64,000 nt of DNA from CAVQZA01 sp963724805 (GCA_963724805.1 CAVRWA010000011.1:62001-126000), one strand, 5' to 3'. Positions 18,531 to 27,350 are shown, counted from the first letter of the stretch. The notes: a model not told the origin generated them from the sequence alone. Made by a program: numbers and translations.

Positions 18531-19608
18531 CAGCTCGCCGCTCTCGGGGTCGAACAGGTGCGCCTCGCCGGGGCGCGGCTGGAGGGAGACGCGCTCGCCG
18601 CGGCCCGGCGCCCGGCGGGTCTCCGTGCGCGCCACGAGCTTCATCGTCTCGCCCGCGATCTCCGAGACGCAGAAGAGGTACGCGTCGGCGCCGACCTCCT
18701 CGATCACCTCGACGACGGCCGTCGACTCCGTCGGAGGCGAGCTCCAGCGACTCGGGTCGCACCCCGACGACGACGCTCGACCAGCCGCCGGCCGCCGCCG
18801 CCGCGACCACGAGCTCCGGCACGGCGACCTCGACCCCGCCGAACGAGACGGGGCCGCCGTTTTCGAGCGGGACCGTGAAGAGGTTCATCGAGGGCGAGCC
18901 GATGAAGGTCGCGACGAACGTGTTCGCCGGCTGCTCGTAGAGCACGCGCGGCGCGTCGCACTGCTGCAGCCGCCCGTCCCTGAGCACCGCGACACGATGG
19001 CCGAGCGTCATCGCCTCGGCCTGGTCGTGCGTGACGTAGATCGTCGTCGTTCCGAGCCGCTGCTGCAGGGCTGCGATGTCGGCGCGCATCTGGACGCGCA
19101 GCTTCGCGTCCAGGTTCGAGAGCGGCTCGTCCATCAGGAAGACGCTCGGCTGGCGGATGATCGCCCGCCCCATCGCGACCCGCTGGCGCTGGCCGCCGGA
19201 CAGCTGGCCCGGCTTGCGGTCGAGCAGGTCCTCCAGGCCCAACAGGTCGGCGACCTCGCCGACCCGCCTGGCGCGCTCTGTCTTCTTGACGCCCGCGATG
19301 CGGAGCGGGAAGGCGATGTTCGCGGCGACGGTGAGGTACGGGTACAGGGCGTAGTTCTGGAACACCATTGCGACGTCACGATCCTTCGGCGGGATGTCGC
19401 TGACGTCGCGGCCGCCGATCAGGACCGCGCCCGCGTCGATCTCTTCCAGCCCCGCCAGCATCCGCAGCGCCGTCGTCTTCCCGCAGCCGGACGGGCCGAC
19501 GAGGACCATGAACTCGCCGGCCTCGATCTGGAGGTCGAGCCGGTCCACCGCCGGCACGTCGTTGCCGGGGTAGATCCGGGTGGCCTGGTCGAAGCGGACG
19601 TCAGTCAC
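18519..19608 (-). CDS. Sugar ABC transporter ATPase (MsmK/UgpC type), copy 2, one frameshift
   Basis: The protein begins at a GTG (19608) as VTDVRFDQATRIYPGND and has Walker A VGPSGCGKTTALRM, signature LSGGQRQRVAMGR, Walker B VFLMDEPLSNLDAKL and YVTHDQAEAM. Its regulatory domain is split: the frame holds to VRPESLELASDGVD, and the remaining residues (VVEVIEEVGADAYLF to LFDPESGELLAG) continue in another frame ending at 18519. Removing one G from the GG at about 18717-18718 restores D-A-V-V-E and gives 362 residues, the usual length. It likely serves the second permease pair at 22055-23972. The start overlaps the kinase gene by eight bases. Confidence 0.85.
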
Positions 19609-20617
19609 CGGCGGGCTCCAGGACGGCTGCGGAAGGCGCGTCGAGCCGGTCGACGGCGGCGCCGAGCTCACTGCGCACGCGGGCGCTCGCCTCGCCGTCG
19701 GCGGCGAGCTCGTCGAGGCCGAGCAGCGCGGCGCCGACGACCGGCGGCGACTCTCCGAGCCGAATCGTGAGCCCGGGCCCGAGCTCCTGCAGCCCCTCCT
19801 CGATCGCACGGAGCAGTCGTGAGTCCTCGGCCTGCAGGACCCCGCCGCCGAGCACGACCTCGAGAGGTTCCCGGATCAGCCCGAGCCTGGTCAGGGCAGC
19901 CCGCGCCATCGCGACGACCTCGTCCGCGAGACGCGCGACGATCTCCGCGGCCACCGGGTCCGAGGCCGCCTCCGCGAGGACGATCGGCGGCAGCTCGACC
20001 ACGCGCGCCTGCGGGATCCGGCCCATGTGGATCGCCTCGGCGAGCTCGCTCGGCGTCTCGAGCCCGAAATGCGCGGGCACGGCCTGCTCGAGGCTCGTGC
20101 GAGGCCCACGCCCGTCCTCGCTGCGCGCCGCGGCGAAGACCGCCGCGAGGCCGACGTCCTGGCCGCCGCCCCAGTCGCCGGTGATCGCGCCGAGCGCGGG
20201 AAACCGCGCGTGACGCCCGTCCGGCGCGACGCCGACGCAGTTGATGCCCGCGCCGCAGACGACGGCGACTCCCCAGCCCCGGTCGGTACCCGCTCGGAGG
20301 ACGGCGAAGGTGTCGTTGCGGACGGTCACGCGCTCGGCCCAGCCGCGGGCGAGCACCGCCTCGCGCAACGCCTCCTCCTCGACCGGGAAATCCACGCCGG
20401 CCATCAGCAGCTCGGCAGCGGCGACCGGCAGTGCGAGATCGCGCGCCGCCTCGGCGAGCAACGACCCGAGCACCGTGAGCCCGCCCTCGAGCCCGAGGTG
20501 GTGCGGTGAGCTTCCCGGGCCGCGCACGAGCGAGAGCAGGCTGCCGTCGGTGCGGACGAGCGCGAGGTCCGTCTTCGAGTTGCCGCCGTCGACGGCGAGG
20601 ATCACGGGCACGGTCAC
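19601..20617 (-). CDS. BadF/BadG-type sugar kinase (N-acetylglucosamine kinase-like)
   Basis: 338 residues of the ASKHA fold, BadF/BadG/BcrA/BcrD group, which includes human-type N-acetylglucosamine kinase. Phosphate-1 motif is LAVDGGNSKTDLALV at the N-terminus, phosphate-2 is VCGAGINCVGV, GDWGGGQDVGLAA follows, and LEVVLGGGVLQ is the adenosine motif. No iron-sulfur cysteines typical of the dehydratase activases are present, which favours a sugar kinase. It lies between a GH4 6-phospho-beta-glucosidase and an ABC ATPase, so it may supply the phosphorylated sugar that GH4 needs. ATG start; it overlaps the upstream GH4 gene by four bases. Confidence 0.8.
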   Translation of the reverse strand: MTVPVILAVDGGNSKTDLALVRTDGSLLSLVRGPGSSPHHLGLEGGLTVLGSLLAEAARDLALPVAAAELLMAGVDFPVEEEALREAVLARGWAERVTVRNDTFAVLRAGTDRGWGVAVVCGAGINCVGVAPDGRHARFPALGAITGDWGGGQDVGLAAVFAAARSEDGRGPRTSLEQAVPAHFGLETPSELAEAIHMGRIPQARVVELPPIVLAEAASDPVAAEIVARLADEVVAMARAALTRLGLIREPLEVVLGGGVLQAEDSRLLRAIEEGLQELGPGLTIRLGESPPVVGAALLGLDELAADGEASARVRSELGAAVDRLDAPSAAVLEPAGD

Positions 20618-21876
20618 GAGGGCGCCCCGGCCTCGAAGCGCGGCAGGTGCTCGGCCCCTGCGGTGAGGAGGAGCTCGAGGAGCTCGTCCGCGAGCTCGAA
20701 CTGCCCGATCAGCGGGTGGGTGAGCAGCGCCTTGCGTGCGACGGCGAGATCGCCTGTTCGCGCGGCCTCGGCGGCGAGCCGCTCGTAGGCGGCCACGTGC
20801 TGGACGAGCCCGAGCAGCTCGGGCGCCAGCGGGGCCTGGGGGAGGGGCACGGGGCCGTTCGGGTCGACGGCGGCCGGTACTTCGACGACGTCGTCGCGTG
20901 CGAGCCCTTCGAGCGTCCTCTCGTTGCGAACGTCGACGATGTGAACCGCGCCGCCGCCGGAGCTGAGCGATGCGACGAGGCCGATCGCCGCCTCGCTGTA
21001 GAAGGCACCGCCGCGGCGCTCGAGCAGGGCGGGCTTCTCGGTGAGCGCCGGGTCACGGTATATCTCGAGCAGTTCGCGCTCGATCTCGGCGACCGTCGTC
21101 GCGCGCGGGACTCCTTCGCGCTGCTCGTCCAGCACCTGGTCGTGCGCGTAGAAGTAGCGCAGGTAGTAGGAGGGCACCGCGCCGAGCTCGTCGAGCAGAC
21201 GGCGAGGGAGCTCGACGTGCGACGCGAGAGCGTCCCCGTGCGTCGCGAGGAGCGTCGGCAGGACGTCCCGGCCGTCGAGGCGCACCGCCCTGACCCACGT
21301 CAGGTGGTTGAGGCCGACCTGGTCGACGACGATCCGCTCGGGCTCGACCCCGAGCAGGCCCGCGAAGGAGCGCTGGAACCCGATCGCCACGTTGCACAAA
21401 CCGACGGCGCGGTGGCCCGCGTCGAGCAGCGCGCGCGTCACGATCCCGACCGGGTTCGCGAAGTCCACGATCCATGCACCCGGCGCCGCCCGCTCACGGG
21501 CACGCGCCGCGATCTCGAGCACCACCGGCACGGTGCGCAGCGCCTTCGCGAACCCGCCCGCGCCGGTCGTCTCCTGGCCGATACAGCCGCACGCGAGCGG
21601 CACCGTCTCGTCGGTGAGACGCGCCGCCTGGCCTCCGACGCGGATCTGGATCAGCACGAAGTCCGCACCTTCCAGCGCCCGGTCGAGGTCGCCGGTCGTC
21701 GTCAGCCCGCCCGTGAAGCCCTGCCGCGCGAGCATCCGTGCCGCGAGGCTGCCGACCACATCGAGCCGGTCCGCGTCGATGTCGTGCAAGGCGAGCTCCG
21801 AGACGTCGAGCCTTGAGAGCCCCGACACGAGCTCCGGCGTGTACGTCGACCCGGCTCCCACGACCGTGATCTTCAC
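20614..21876 (-). CDS. GH4 6-phospho-beta-glucosidase
   Basis: 420 residues, GTG start at 21876 (VKITVVGAGSTYTPELVSGL, the NAD-binding fold). Family marks are LIQIRVGGQAARLTDE, GQETTGAGGFAKALRTVPV, WIVDFANPVGIVT, the metal-binding Cys in GLCNVAIGFQR and VGLNHLTWVRAV, all of the phospho-beta-glucosidase branch of GH4. NAD+ and a divalent metal are needed. Known family members act on disaccharides phosphorylated by PTS, yet no PTS gene is visible here; import is by ABC transporter and the next gene is a kinase. Structured element C ends at the start codon. Confidence 0.85.
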   Translation of the reverse strand: MKITVVGAGSTYTPELVSGLSRLDVSELALHDIDADRLDVVGSLAARMLARQGFTGGLTTTGDLDRALEGADFVLIQIRVGGQAARLTDETVPLACGCIGQETTGAGGFAKALRTVPVVLEIAARARERAAPGAWIVDFANPVGIVTRALLDAGHRAVGLCNVAIGFQRSFAGLLGVEPERIVVDQVGLNHLTWVRAVRLDGRDVLPTLLATHGDALASHVELPRRLLDELGAVPSYYLRYFYAHDQVLDEQREGVPRATTVAEIERELLEIYRDPALTEKPALLERRGGAFYSEAAIGLVASLSSGGGAVHIVDVRNERTLEGLARDDVVEVPAAVDPNGPVPLPQAPLAPELLGLVQHVAAYERLAAEAARTGDLAVARKALLTHPLIGQFELADELLELLLTAGAEHLPRFEAGAPS

Positions 21877-21995
21877 GCCCCTGGCCGCCTTTCGCTCCCG
21901 CCCGGCGAAGCCGGGCTCCCTCCTGTGGAGCCAGGCACACGGCTCGCGGCACGATCCGGGGCCGGCCGGCGCGCAGCCGTACCTCGACGTACTGT
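21877..21995 (-). repeat. Dispersed GC-rich structured element, copy C
   Basis: On the minus strand it opens with ACA and a 4-bp hairpin (GTAC, loop GTCGAG, GTAC; 21979-21992), and ends with hairpin GCCCGGC/GCCGGGC (21900-21916, loop TTC) flanked by GGA and GGGA, then GGCCAGGGGC right before the GTG start. Outer CCTGGC/GCCAGG can pair. The middle part differs from copies at 712-816 and 34486-34593 and is the least similar. Confidence 0.5.
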
Positions 21996-22011
21996 CCACG
22001 CGCCGGCCGGC
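21961..22011. repeat. 13-bp perfect inverted repeat inside the operon gap
   Basis: GCCGGCCGGCGCG (21961-21973) and CGCGCCGGCCGGC (21999-22011) enclose a 25-base loop that itself holds the GTAC hairpin of element copy C. It lies between a permease stop and the GH4 start on the minus strand and could be a terminator, attenuator or mRNA-processing stem. Confidence 0.6.
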
Positions 22012-22054
22012 GATGGCTCCCACCGCGACCGACGCCCCAGGAACGTGAACGAGT

Positions 22055-22963
22055 TCATCCCTTCACCCCCGTCAAGGTCACGCCTTCCACGAACGCCTTC
22101 TGCGCGAGGAAGAAGAGCAGGATCACCGGCGCCATCGCGAGCAGCGTGGCCGCCATCGTCAGGTTCCACTGCACCTGGTGCAGCGACCGGAACTGCGAGA
22201 GCCCGATCGAGAGCACCCAGTTGTGCGGCGAGTCGCCGACGTAGAGCAGCGGCAGGAAGAAGTCGTTGAACGCGTAGAGGAACTCGAACAGGGCGATCGC
22301 GGCGATCGCCGGCTTCGCCATTCGCACGACCACGGTGGTGAGGATCCGCAGCTCGCCGCAGCCGTCCACGCGCGCCGCGTCGAGGTACTCCTCGGGGATC
22401 GTGAGGAAGAACTGGCGCAGCAGGAAGATCGAGAACGCGTCCCCCAGCCAGACCGGCACGATCAGCGGCCAGAGCGTGCCGACGAGATGCAGCTTCGACC
22501 ACATCACGTACAGCGGCACGACCGAGACCTGCGGCGGCAGCATCATCGCGATCAGTACGACGAGGAACACGGCGTCGCGCCCCTTCCAGCGCAGGCGCGA
22601 GAGCGCGTAGGCGACCGGGATGCTCGAGCAGACGACGCCGAGCGACGCGAGGCCCGCGTAGATCGTCGTGTTCAGCGTCCAGCGCAGCATCGGCGCCGAG
22701 TGGAACACGTCGATGAAGTTGCGCCAGCGGAAGGGGTCGGGCCAGAGGTTCGACGAGAGCGCCTGCTCGTTCGTCATCAGCGCGGTCAGCGCGATGAAGA
22801 TGAACGGCAGCAGGAAGATGATCGCCGCGGCGATCAGGAGGCTGTGGTTCGCAACGCCGATCAGGAAGCGGCGGCGTCGCACCCCGGGCGGCGGCCTGCG
22901 CCGCACGAGCTCCTTGTGCTCATGAGCACTAGGGGTCGGTGCCGGGATCGTTGCGGATTCCAT
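22055..22963 (-). CDS. Sugar ABC transporter permease (MalG type), second system
   Basis: 302 residues. An N-terminal hydrophilic segment of about 32 residues contains PSAHEHKELVRRRPPPG, encoded partly by a 14-bp palindrome also found in the pspC-like gene at 49546. Six membrane segments follow, starting with HSLLIAAAIIFLLPFIFIAL. The EAA loop is LDAARVDGCGELRILTTVVV and the tail FVEGVTLTGVKG is normal for the family. ATG start, one base after the stop of the MalF-type partner. It probably pairs with the permease encoded at 22965-23972. Confidence 0.9.
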   Translation of the reverse strand: MESATIPAPTPSAHEHKELVRRRPPPGVRRRRFLIGVANHSLLIAAAIIFLLPFIFIALTALMTNEQALSSNLWPDPFRWRNFIDVFHSAPMLRWTLNTTIYAGLASLGVVCSSIPVAYALSRLRWKGRDAVFLVVLIAMMLPPQVSVVPLYVMWSKLHLVGTLWPLIVPVWLGDAFSIFLLRQFFLTIPEEYLDAARVDGCGELRILTTVVVRMAKPAIAAIALFEFLYAFNDFFLPLLYVGDSPHNWVLSIGLSQFRSLHQVQWNLTMAATLLAMAPVILLFFLAQKAFVEGVTLTGVKG

Positions 22964-22964
22964 C

Positions 22965-23972
22965 TCAGCGCACCCCGCCGTAGTGGACCCAGCGCTTCGA
23001 GTTGCTCACGATCACGAGGGTGATCGCGAACGCGACGACGAGCAGGAGCATCGCCATCGCCGAGGCGTAGCCCATGTTGAAATAGCGGAACCCGTGCTCG
23101 TAGAGCAGGACCGGATAGAAGAGCGTCGAGCCTTCCGGATAGCCGAGGCCGACCGGGGTGTCGCCCGCCTGCGAGGCCTGCCCCTGCGCGATGTTGGCCG
23201 CGACGTAGGCCTGCGTGAAGTACTGGAGGCCCTGGATCACCGCGATCACGAGCACGAACAGGATCACGGGGCTGATCGAGGGGATCGTGACCCAGCGGAG
23301 CCGCTGCCACGGCCCCGCGCCGTCGAGCGCGGCCGACTCGTACAGCTGCCGCGGCACCTCGAGCACCGCGGCGAGGAAGATGATCATCATCGTCCCGACC
23401 CCCCAGAGGCTGAGCAGGGTGAGCGACGGCTTCGACCACTCGGGCGACTGGAACCAGAGTGGGCCCTCGATCCCCAGGTGCCCGAGCAGGACGTTGACCG
23501 GTCCCGTCGCCGGGTTCAGCAGGTAGACGAAGCCGAGCGTCGCCGCGACCGGCGGCGCGAGCGCCGGGAGGTAGAAGACCGTGCGGAAAGCACCGACCCC
23601 GCGGCGTGCGCGGGCGAGCATCACCGCGAGCCCGAACGCGAACAGCACCTGCAGCGGCACCGCGATCAGGATCATCCAGAACGTGTTGTAGACCGCGGGC
23701 CAGATCTGCTGGTCGACCGTGAACAGGTACCGGTAGTTCGCAAAGCCGATCCAGCGCGGTGAGGAGACGAGGTCGTAGTGGTTGAACGAGAGGTACGCGC
23801 TCATCACGAGCGGGTAGCCGACGAACACGCAGAAGCCGACGAGCCAGGGGCTCATCAGCAGCAGGACGAGGCCGCGGCGGCGCCAGGCGGCGCGGCGCTT
23901 GCCCGGCCGCCGGTCGTACGCCGGGGTGGCCGGGGAGGCTTCAGCCGCCCCGGCCACCGGCGCGAGACTCAC
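22965..23972 (-). CDS. Sugar ABC transporter permease (MalF type), second system
   Basis: 335 residues from the GTG at 23972, which overlaps the binding-protein stop (GTGA). A basic N-terminal stretch (RRPGKRRAAWRRRG) is followed by six membrane segments from LVLLLMSPWLVGFCVFVGYP to AMAMLLLVVAFAITLVIVS. The EAA loop reads YESAALDGAGPWQRLRWVTI. A periplasm-facing loop of about 40 residues (NIAQGQASQAGDTPVG) before the last helix is longer than usual. Confidence 0.9.
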   Translation of the reverse strand: MSLAPVAGAAEASPATPAYDRRPGKRRAAWRRRGLVLLLMSPWLVGFCVFVGYPLVMSAYLSFNHYDLVSSPRWIGFANYRYLFTVDQQIWPAVYNTFWMILIAVPLQVLFAFGLAVMLARARRGVGAFRTVFYLPALAPPVAATLGFVYLLNPATGPVNVLLGHLGIEGPLWFQSPEWSKPSLTLLSLWGVGTMMIIFLAAVLEVPRQLYESAALDGAGPWQRLRWVTIPSISPVILFVLVIAVIQGLQYFTQAYVAANIAQGQASQAGDTPVGLGYPEGSTLFYPVLLYEHGFRYFNMGYASAMAMLLLVVAFAITLVIVSNSKRWVHYGGVR

Positions 23973-25298
23973 GGCACGTTGCCCTTGCCCGCCTGGGCGA
24001 GCTGGGCTTCGATCTGCTTGTCCAGGTTCTTGAGTCCGGCCTGCAGGTTGCTCACGTGCCCAGCCTGCCACTTCACGACGAATGCCTGCACGAGATTCGT
24101 GTAGGCGGCGCCGATCGCGGTGATCGGCGAGGTGCTCGACTTCGTGTTGCCGAAGATCTTCAGGAACGTCGCGAAGTGCGCGTCCGGCTTGATCTCGGGC
24201 GAGGTGAGCGAGCTCTTCGTCGTCGGCACGTTGCGCAGCCCGTTCGAGAGCTGGGCCAGCGCGTGGTCGTTCGTCGTCAGGTACTTCACGAGCGCCCAGG
24301 CCTCGGCCTTGTGCTTCGCGTTCTTCGGGATCCCGATGATCGTGCCGTTGATGTAGCCCGAGCCGTACAGCTCCGGGTGGGCGTCGTCGACCGGCATCGG
24401 CGCCGTGCCGTAGCTTCATGTTCGGATGCTCGGCCTGGATGAACGCGACGCGCCACTCACCGTCGAGGTTCATCGCGAGCTTGCCGGCCTCGAACGCGTT
24501 CGAGGCGGAGAACTCGTCCGCGAGGCCCGCCTGGAAGCGGACGAGCTTGTCGTAGCCGTACCAGTCGATCAGGCCCTTCTGCCAGGTGAGCCACCTCGTC
24601 CAGCCCGGGCTGGTGGCGAGCGACGACTTGCCGCTCGCGTCCGTCCACTGGCCGCCGAACGAGGCGATCCAGCGCTCGGGTACGTTCTCGTAGAAGCCGA
24701 TGAACGGGTCGAAGCCTGCCACCTTGATCGCGCCCTTCGAGTCGCGCACGGTCAGCTTCTTCGCGTCCGCGGTCAGCTCCGAGATCGTATGCGGCGGGCG
24801 CGTGATGCCGGCCTGCTTGAACAGCGTCTTGTTGTAGTAGAGGCCGTAGTCGTCGGCGAGAACCGGCAGCGCGCACTGGATCCCCTTGTACTTCGTGTAG
24901 TACTGCGGGGCTGCGGGGAACATGGAGACGCTGAGGTGGTCCTTCTTGAGATACGGGCCGAGGTCGATGAACGCCCCGGACGAGCAGAAGGTGCCGACGT
25001 TGTAGGAGTTGAACGAGCTGGCGACATCGGGCGCGTTGCCGCCGCGGATCGCGGCCACGAGCTTGTCGTCGTTCGTCGAGCCGACCAGGTCGACCGTGAC
25101 GTTCGGATTCTTCTTGTCCCATTCGTCGATGACGGACTTGAACACGGCGAGCTCGCGGGCGCTCCAGCCGACCCAGATCGAGATCTTCGTGGGCGACGCG
25201 CTCCTGGCCGCGGGCGTGGCCCGCGAGCTGGTCGCCGCACCGGCGACGACGAGCGCGAGCGCCGTGAGTACGACGACTGCCGTCCCCACACGTCTCAT
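23969..25298 (-). CDS. Sugar ABC transporter substrate-binding protein, second system, one frameshift
   Basis: The protein starts at an ATG (25298) after an AGGGAGG ribosome site. A Sec signal (RRVGTAVVVLTALALVVAGAA) leads to a family 1 solute-binding fold: ISIWVGWSARELAVFKSVI, GNAPDVASSFNSYNVGTF, LADDYGLYYNKTLFKQAG, KLAMNLDGEWRVAFIQ. The frame breaks after AEHPNMK and resumes as YGTAPMPVDDAHPELYG. Deleting the single G at 24413 (plus strand) restores 442 residues, so the break is one inserted base. It should bind the oligosaccharide used by the GH4 phospho-glucosidase and kinase downstream. Confidence 0.87.
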
Positions 25299-25349
25299 GA
25301 CAGCCTCCCTGTAGAGTGACCGAACTGTCTGGTAAAGGTTCCGAACGAG

Positions 25350-25379
25350 AATCTAGTTCTGTCTGCGGCTCCGAGTCAA
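25350..25379 (-). promoter_or_regulatory. Promoter of the second sugar ABC operon
   Basis: On the minus strand TTGACT (25379-25374) and TAGATT (25355-25350) are separated by 18 bases, a good match to the housekeeping sigma-factor consensus, 51 bases before the binding-protein ATG. An imperfect palindrome GAAC-N9-GTTC (25343-25359) overlaps the -10 box and may be bound by the adjacent ROK regulator. Confidence 0.65.
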
Positions 25380-25423
25380 GAGCCTGCATAAAACGGTGAC
25401 GGTTGGTTAGGGTATTTGACGAG

Positions 25424-26584
25424 ATGGCCCGCGCGACGCCACGTCTCCTGAAGGATCTGAACGAGCGCACCGTGCTCGAGACGATCCGCGACGGCTCGCC
25501 GATCTCACGGGCCGAGATCTCGCGGCGGGTCGGGATCTCGAAGCCCACGGTCTCGCTCGCACTGCAGTCGCTCGTCGACGCGGGCCTCGTCCGGAGAGCG
25601 GACGAGGAGCCCGGCGGCCCCAGTTACGGCGCCGTCTTCTTCGAGCCCGTCGCAGAGGCGGCGCTCGTGCTTGGCCTCGATCTCGGTGGGCGGTTCCTGC
25701 GCGGCGCGATCTGCGACCTGCGCGGCGAGATCCGCGCCCGCCAGGACGTCGAGATCCATGTCGCCGACGCCGGGGATGCGGTCGAGGAGATCCTGAGCCT
25801 GCGGACCTCGCTCGTCGAGGCCGCGGGGCTCGAGGCGCGCCTGCTCGACGGAGTCGTCGTGGGCGTGCCCGGCGTCGTCGAGATCCCGGCCCGCCGGATC
25901 AGCCTCGCCACGAACGTCGCCGGCCTCGAAGGCACCGAGTTCGGCCCGGAGCTCGAGCGGCGCCTCGGCCTCTCGGTCACGCTCGAGAACGACATCAACC
26001 TCGCCGCGCTCGGAGAGCAGCGCCTCGGGGTCGCCCGGGGAGTCGAGAACTTCGTCTTCCTCTCGGTCGGCACCGGCCTCGGGGCCGGGCTCGTTCTGCA
26101 CGGCGAGCTGCACCGCGGGCAACACGGCGCCGCGGGCGAGCTGGACAACGCCTTGCCCACACTCGTGCCCGACGCGGACCCGTCCGCGGGCGCGGTGGCG
26201 GCGCTCGCCGCGCGCCTCGCAGGCGAGCCCGGCGTCGAGACGTCGCTCGCGCTTCCGTACGACCCGCGCGCGATCTTCGACTCGGCCCGCCGCGGCGATA
26301 CGGTCGCACGAGCAGTGGTGGGAGAGCTCGCGCGTCGCATCGCGCTCCACGTCGCGCCGATCGGTGCGGTCGCGGATGTCGAGCTCGTCGTCCTCGGCGG
26401 CGGGCTCGGCCGCAACGGCGACCTGCTGCTCGAGCCGATCCGCGGCCTCCTGCGCGAGTGGCTGCCCTATCCGCCTCGCGTCGAGGTCTCGACCGTGGGC
26501 GAAGCTGCCGTTCTCGCCGGGGCGCTCTCCGTCGGGCTGCGCTCGGCGCTCGACAACGTGTTCGTCGAGCTCAGGAGGACTTGA
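25424..26584 (+). CDS. ROK-family transcriptional regulator
   Basis: 386 residues. The N-terminal winged helix-turn-helix is ISRAEISRRVGISKPTVSLALQ (about 27-50), followed by a ROK kinase-like domain: LGLDLGGRFLRGAICDL, VVVGVPGVVE, LENDINLAALGE, FLSVGTGLGAGLVLHG, LVVLGGGLGRNG. The zinc motif usual in ROK proteins (CxCGxxGC) is missing after GQHGAAGELDNALP, so it is an atypical member. It lies divergent from the second sugar ABC operon and is its likely repressor, relieved by a sugar. ATG 25424 was chosen over a TTG 21 bases upstream. The end overlaps the cytochrome gene by 14 bases. Confidence 0.87.
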   Translation: MARATPRLLKDLNERTVLETIRDGSPISRAEISRRVGISKPTVSLALQSLVDAGLVRRADEEPGGPSYGAVFFEPVAEAALVLGLDLGGRFLRGAICDLRGEIRARQDVEIHVADAGDAVEEILSLRTSLVEAAGLEARLLDGVVVGVPGVVEIPARRISLATNVAGLEGTEFGPELERRLGLSVTLENDINLAALGEQRLGVARGVENFVFLSVGTGLGAGLVLHGELHRGQHGAAGELDNALPTLVPDADPSAGAVAALAARLAGEPGVETSLALPYDPRAIFDSARRGDTVARAVVGELARRIALHVAPIGAVADVELVVLGGGLGRNGDLLLEPIRGLLREWLPYPPRVEVSTVGEAAVLAGALSVGLRSALDNVFVELRRT

Positions 26585-27338
26585 GCGTCTTGATGTAGGC
26601 GACGAGCGCCTGGATGTCCTGGTCGGAGAGGATCCCGCCCCAGTGAGGCATACTCACGATCGGCGCCTTGCCGAGCACGCTGCCCGTCCGGATGAAGTCG
26701 GCGATCTTGGCATCGGTGTCGAACTCGTCGAAGAAGTCGGCCCCCGAGAGCGGCGGCACCACCTTGTCCTCCGACTCCGGGTTCGGCACCCCGCCGAGGC
26801 CGTTCGGCCCGTGGCAGTTGATGCAGCCGTAGCGGACGTAGAGGGCGGCGCCCGCGACGGCGGCGCCCTGGCCGGACGGCACCGCGACGGGCGTGGCGTC
26901 GGGCACGCTCGGCAGGCCGGCGTGGAGGTAGGCGATCAGGTCGTTGACCTGCCGCGTCGAGATCACGGCGCCCCAGACCGGCATGAAGGGCTTCTTCGGG
27001 TCGCTCGAGACGCCGAGGCCGTGGTCGATGATGTGTCGCAGCTGTGCGGCTGTGAGGCTCCTCCCGACCGCGTCGAGCGCCGGCACGTCGGGCGAGACGC
27101 CGCCCTTCCCCTGGTCTCCGTGGCACTGGGAGCACGCGAACTGGACGAACGTGTGCGCTCCCGCCGCGACGGCCGGGTCGACCTGGGCACTCGCCGCGGT
27201 CGTCGCAGCTCCGCCGCCGACCGTGACCGTCTTCGCGGAGTAGTGGCCGGCCGCCCACGCGCCGACGCCGACCGCGATCAGAAGCGCGGCACCCGCTGCG
27301 ATCACGGCCGCGAACACCGAGATGCCTCTCCGCTCCAC
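26571..27338 (-). CDS. Membrane-anchored di-haem cytochrome c
   Basis: 255 residues. One N-terminal membrane segment (VFAAVIAAGAALLIAVGVGAW) anchors the protein, and two c-type domains each carry a haem site: CSQCH near residue 70 and CINCH near 172. Candidate distal ligands are Met in KPFMPVWGAVIS and in VSMPHWGGILSDQDIQ. The second domain ends ALVAYIKTLKSS. The build is like that of the cytochrome c subunits of actinobacterial respiratory complexes, so electron transfer outside the membrane is likely. The GTG start lies 6 bases after a TAGACT box, hinting at leaderless transcription. Confidence 0.9.
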   Translation of the reverse strand: MERRGISVFAAVIAAGAALLIAVGVGAWAAGHYSAKTVTVGGGAATTAASAQVDPAVAAGAHTFVQFACSQCHGDQGKGGVSPDVPALDAVGRSLTAAQLRHIIDHGLGVSSDPKKPFMPVWGAVISTRQVNDLIAYLHAGLPSVPDATPVAVPSGQGAAVAGAALYVRYGCINCHGPNGLGGVPNPESEDKVVPPLSGADFFDEFDTDAKIADFIRTGSVLGKAPIVSMPHWGGILSDQDIQALVAYIKTLKSS

Positions 27339-27344
27339 GCGTGG

Positions 27345-27350
27345 AGTCTA
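27345..27350 (-). promoter_or_regulatory. -10 box of the cytochrome gene
   Basis: TAGACT on the minus strand, 6 bases before the GTG start and with no ribosome site between. This spacing fits leaderless transcription. Confidence 0.5.
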
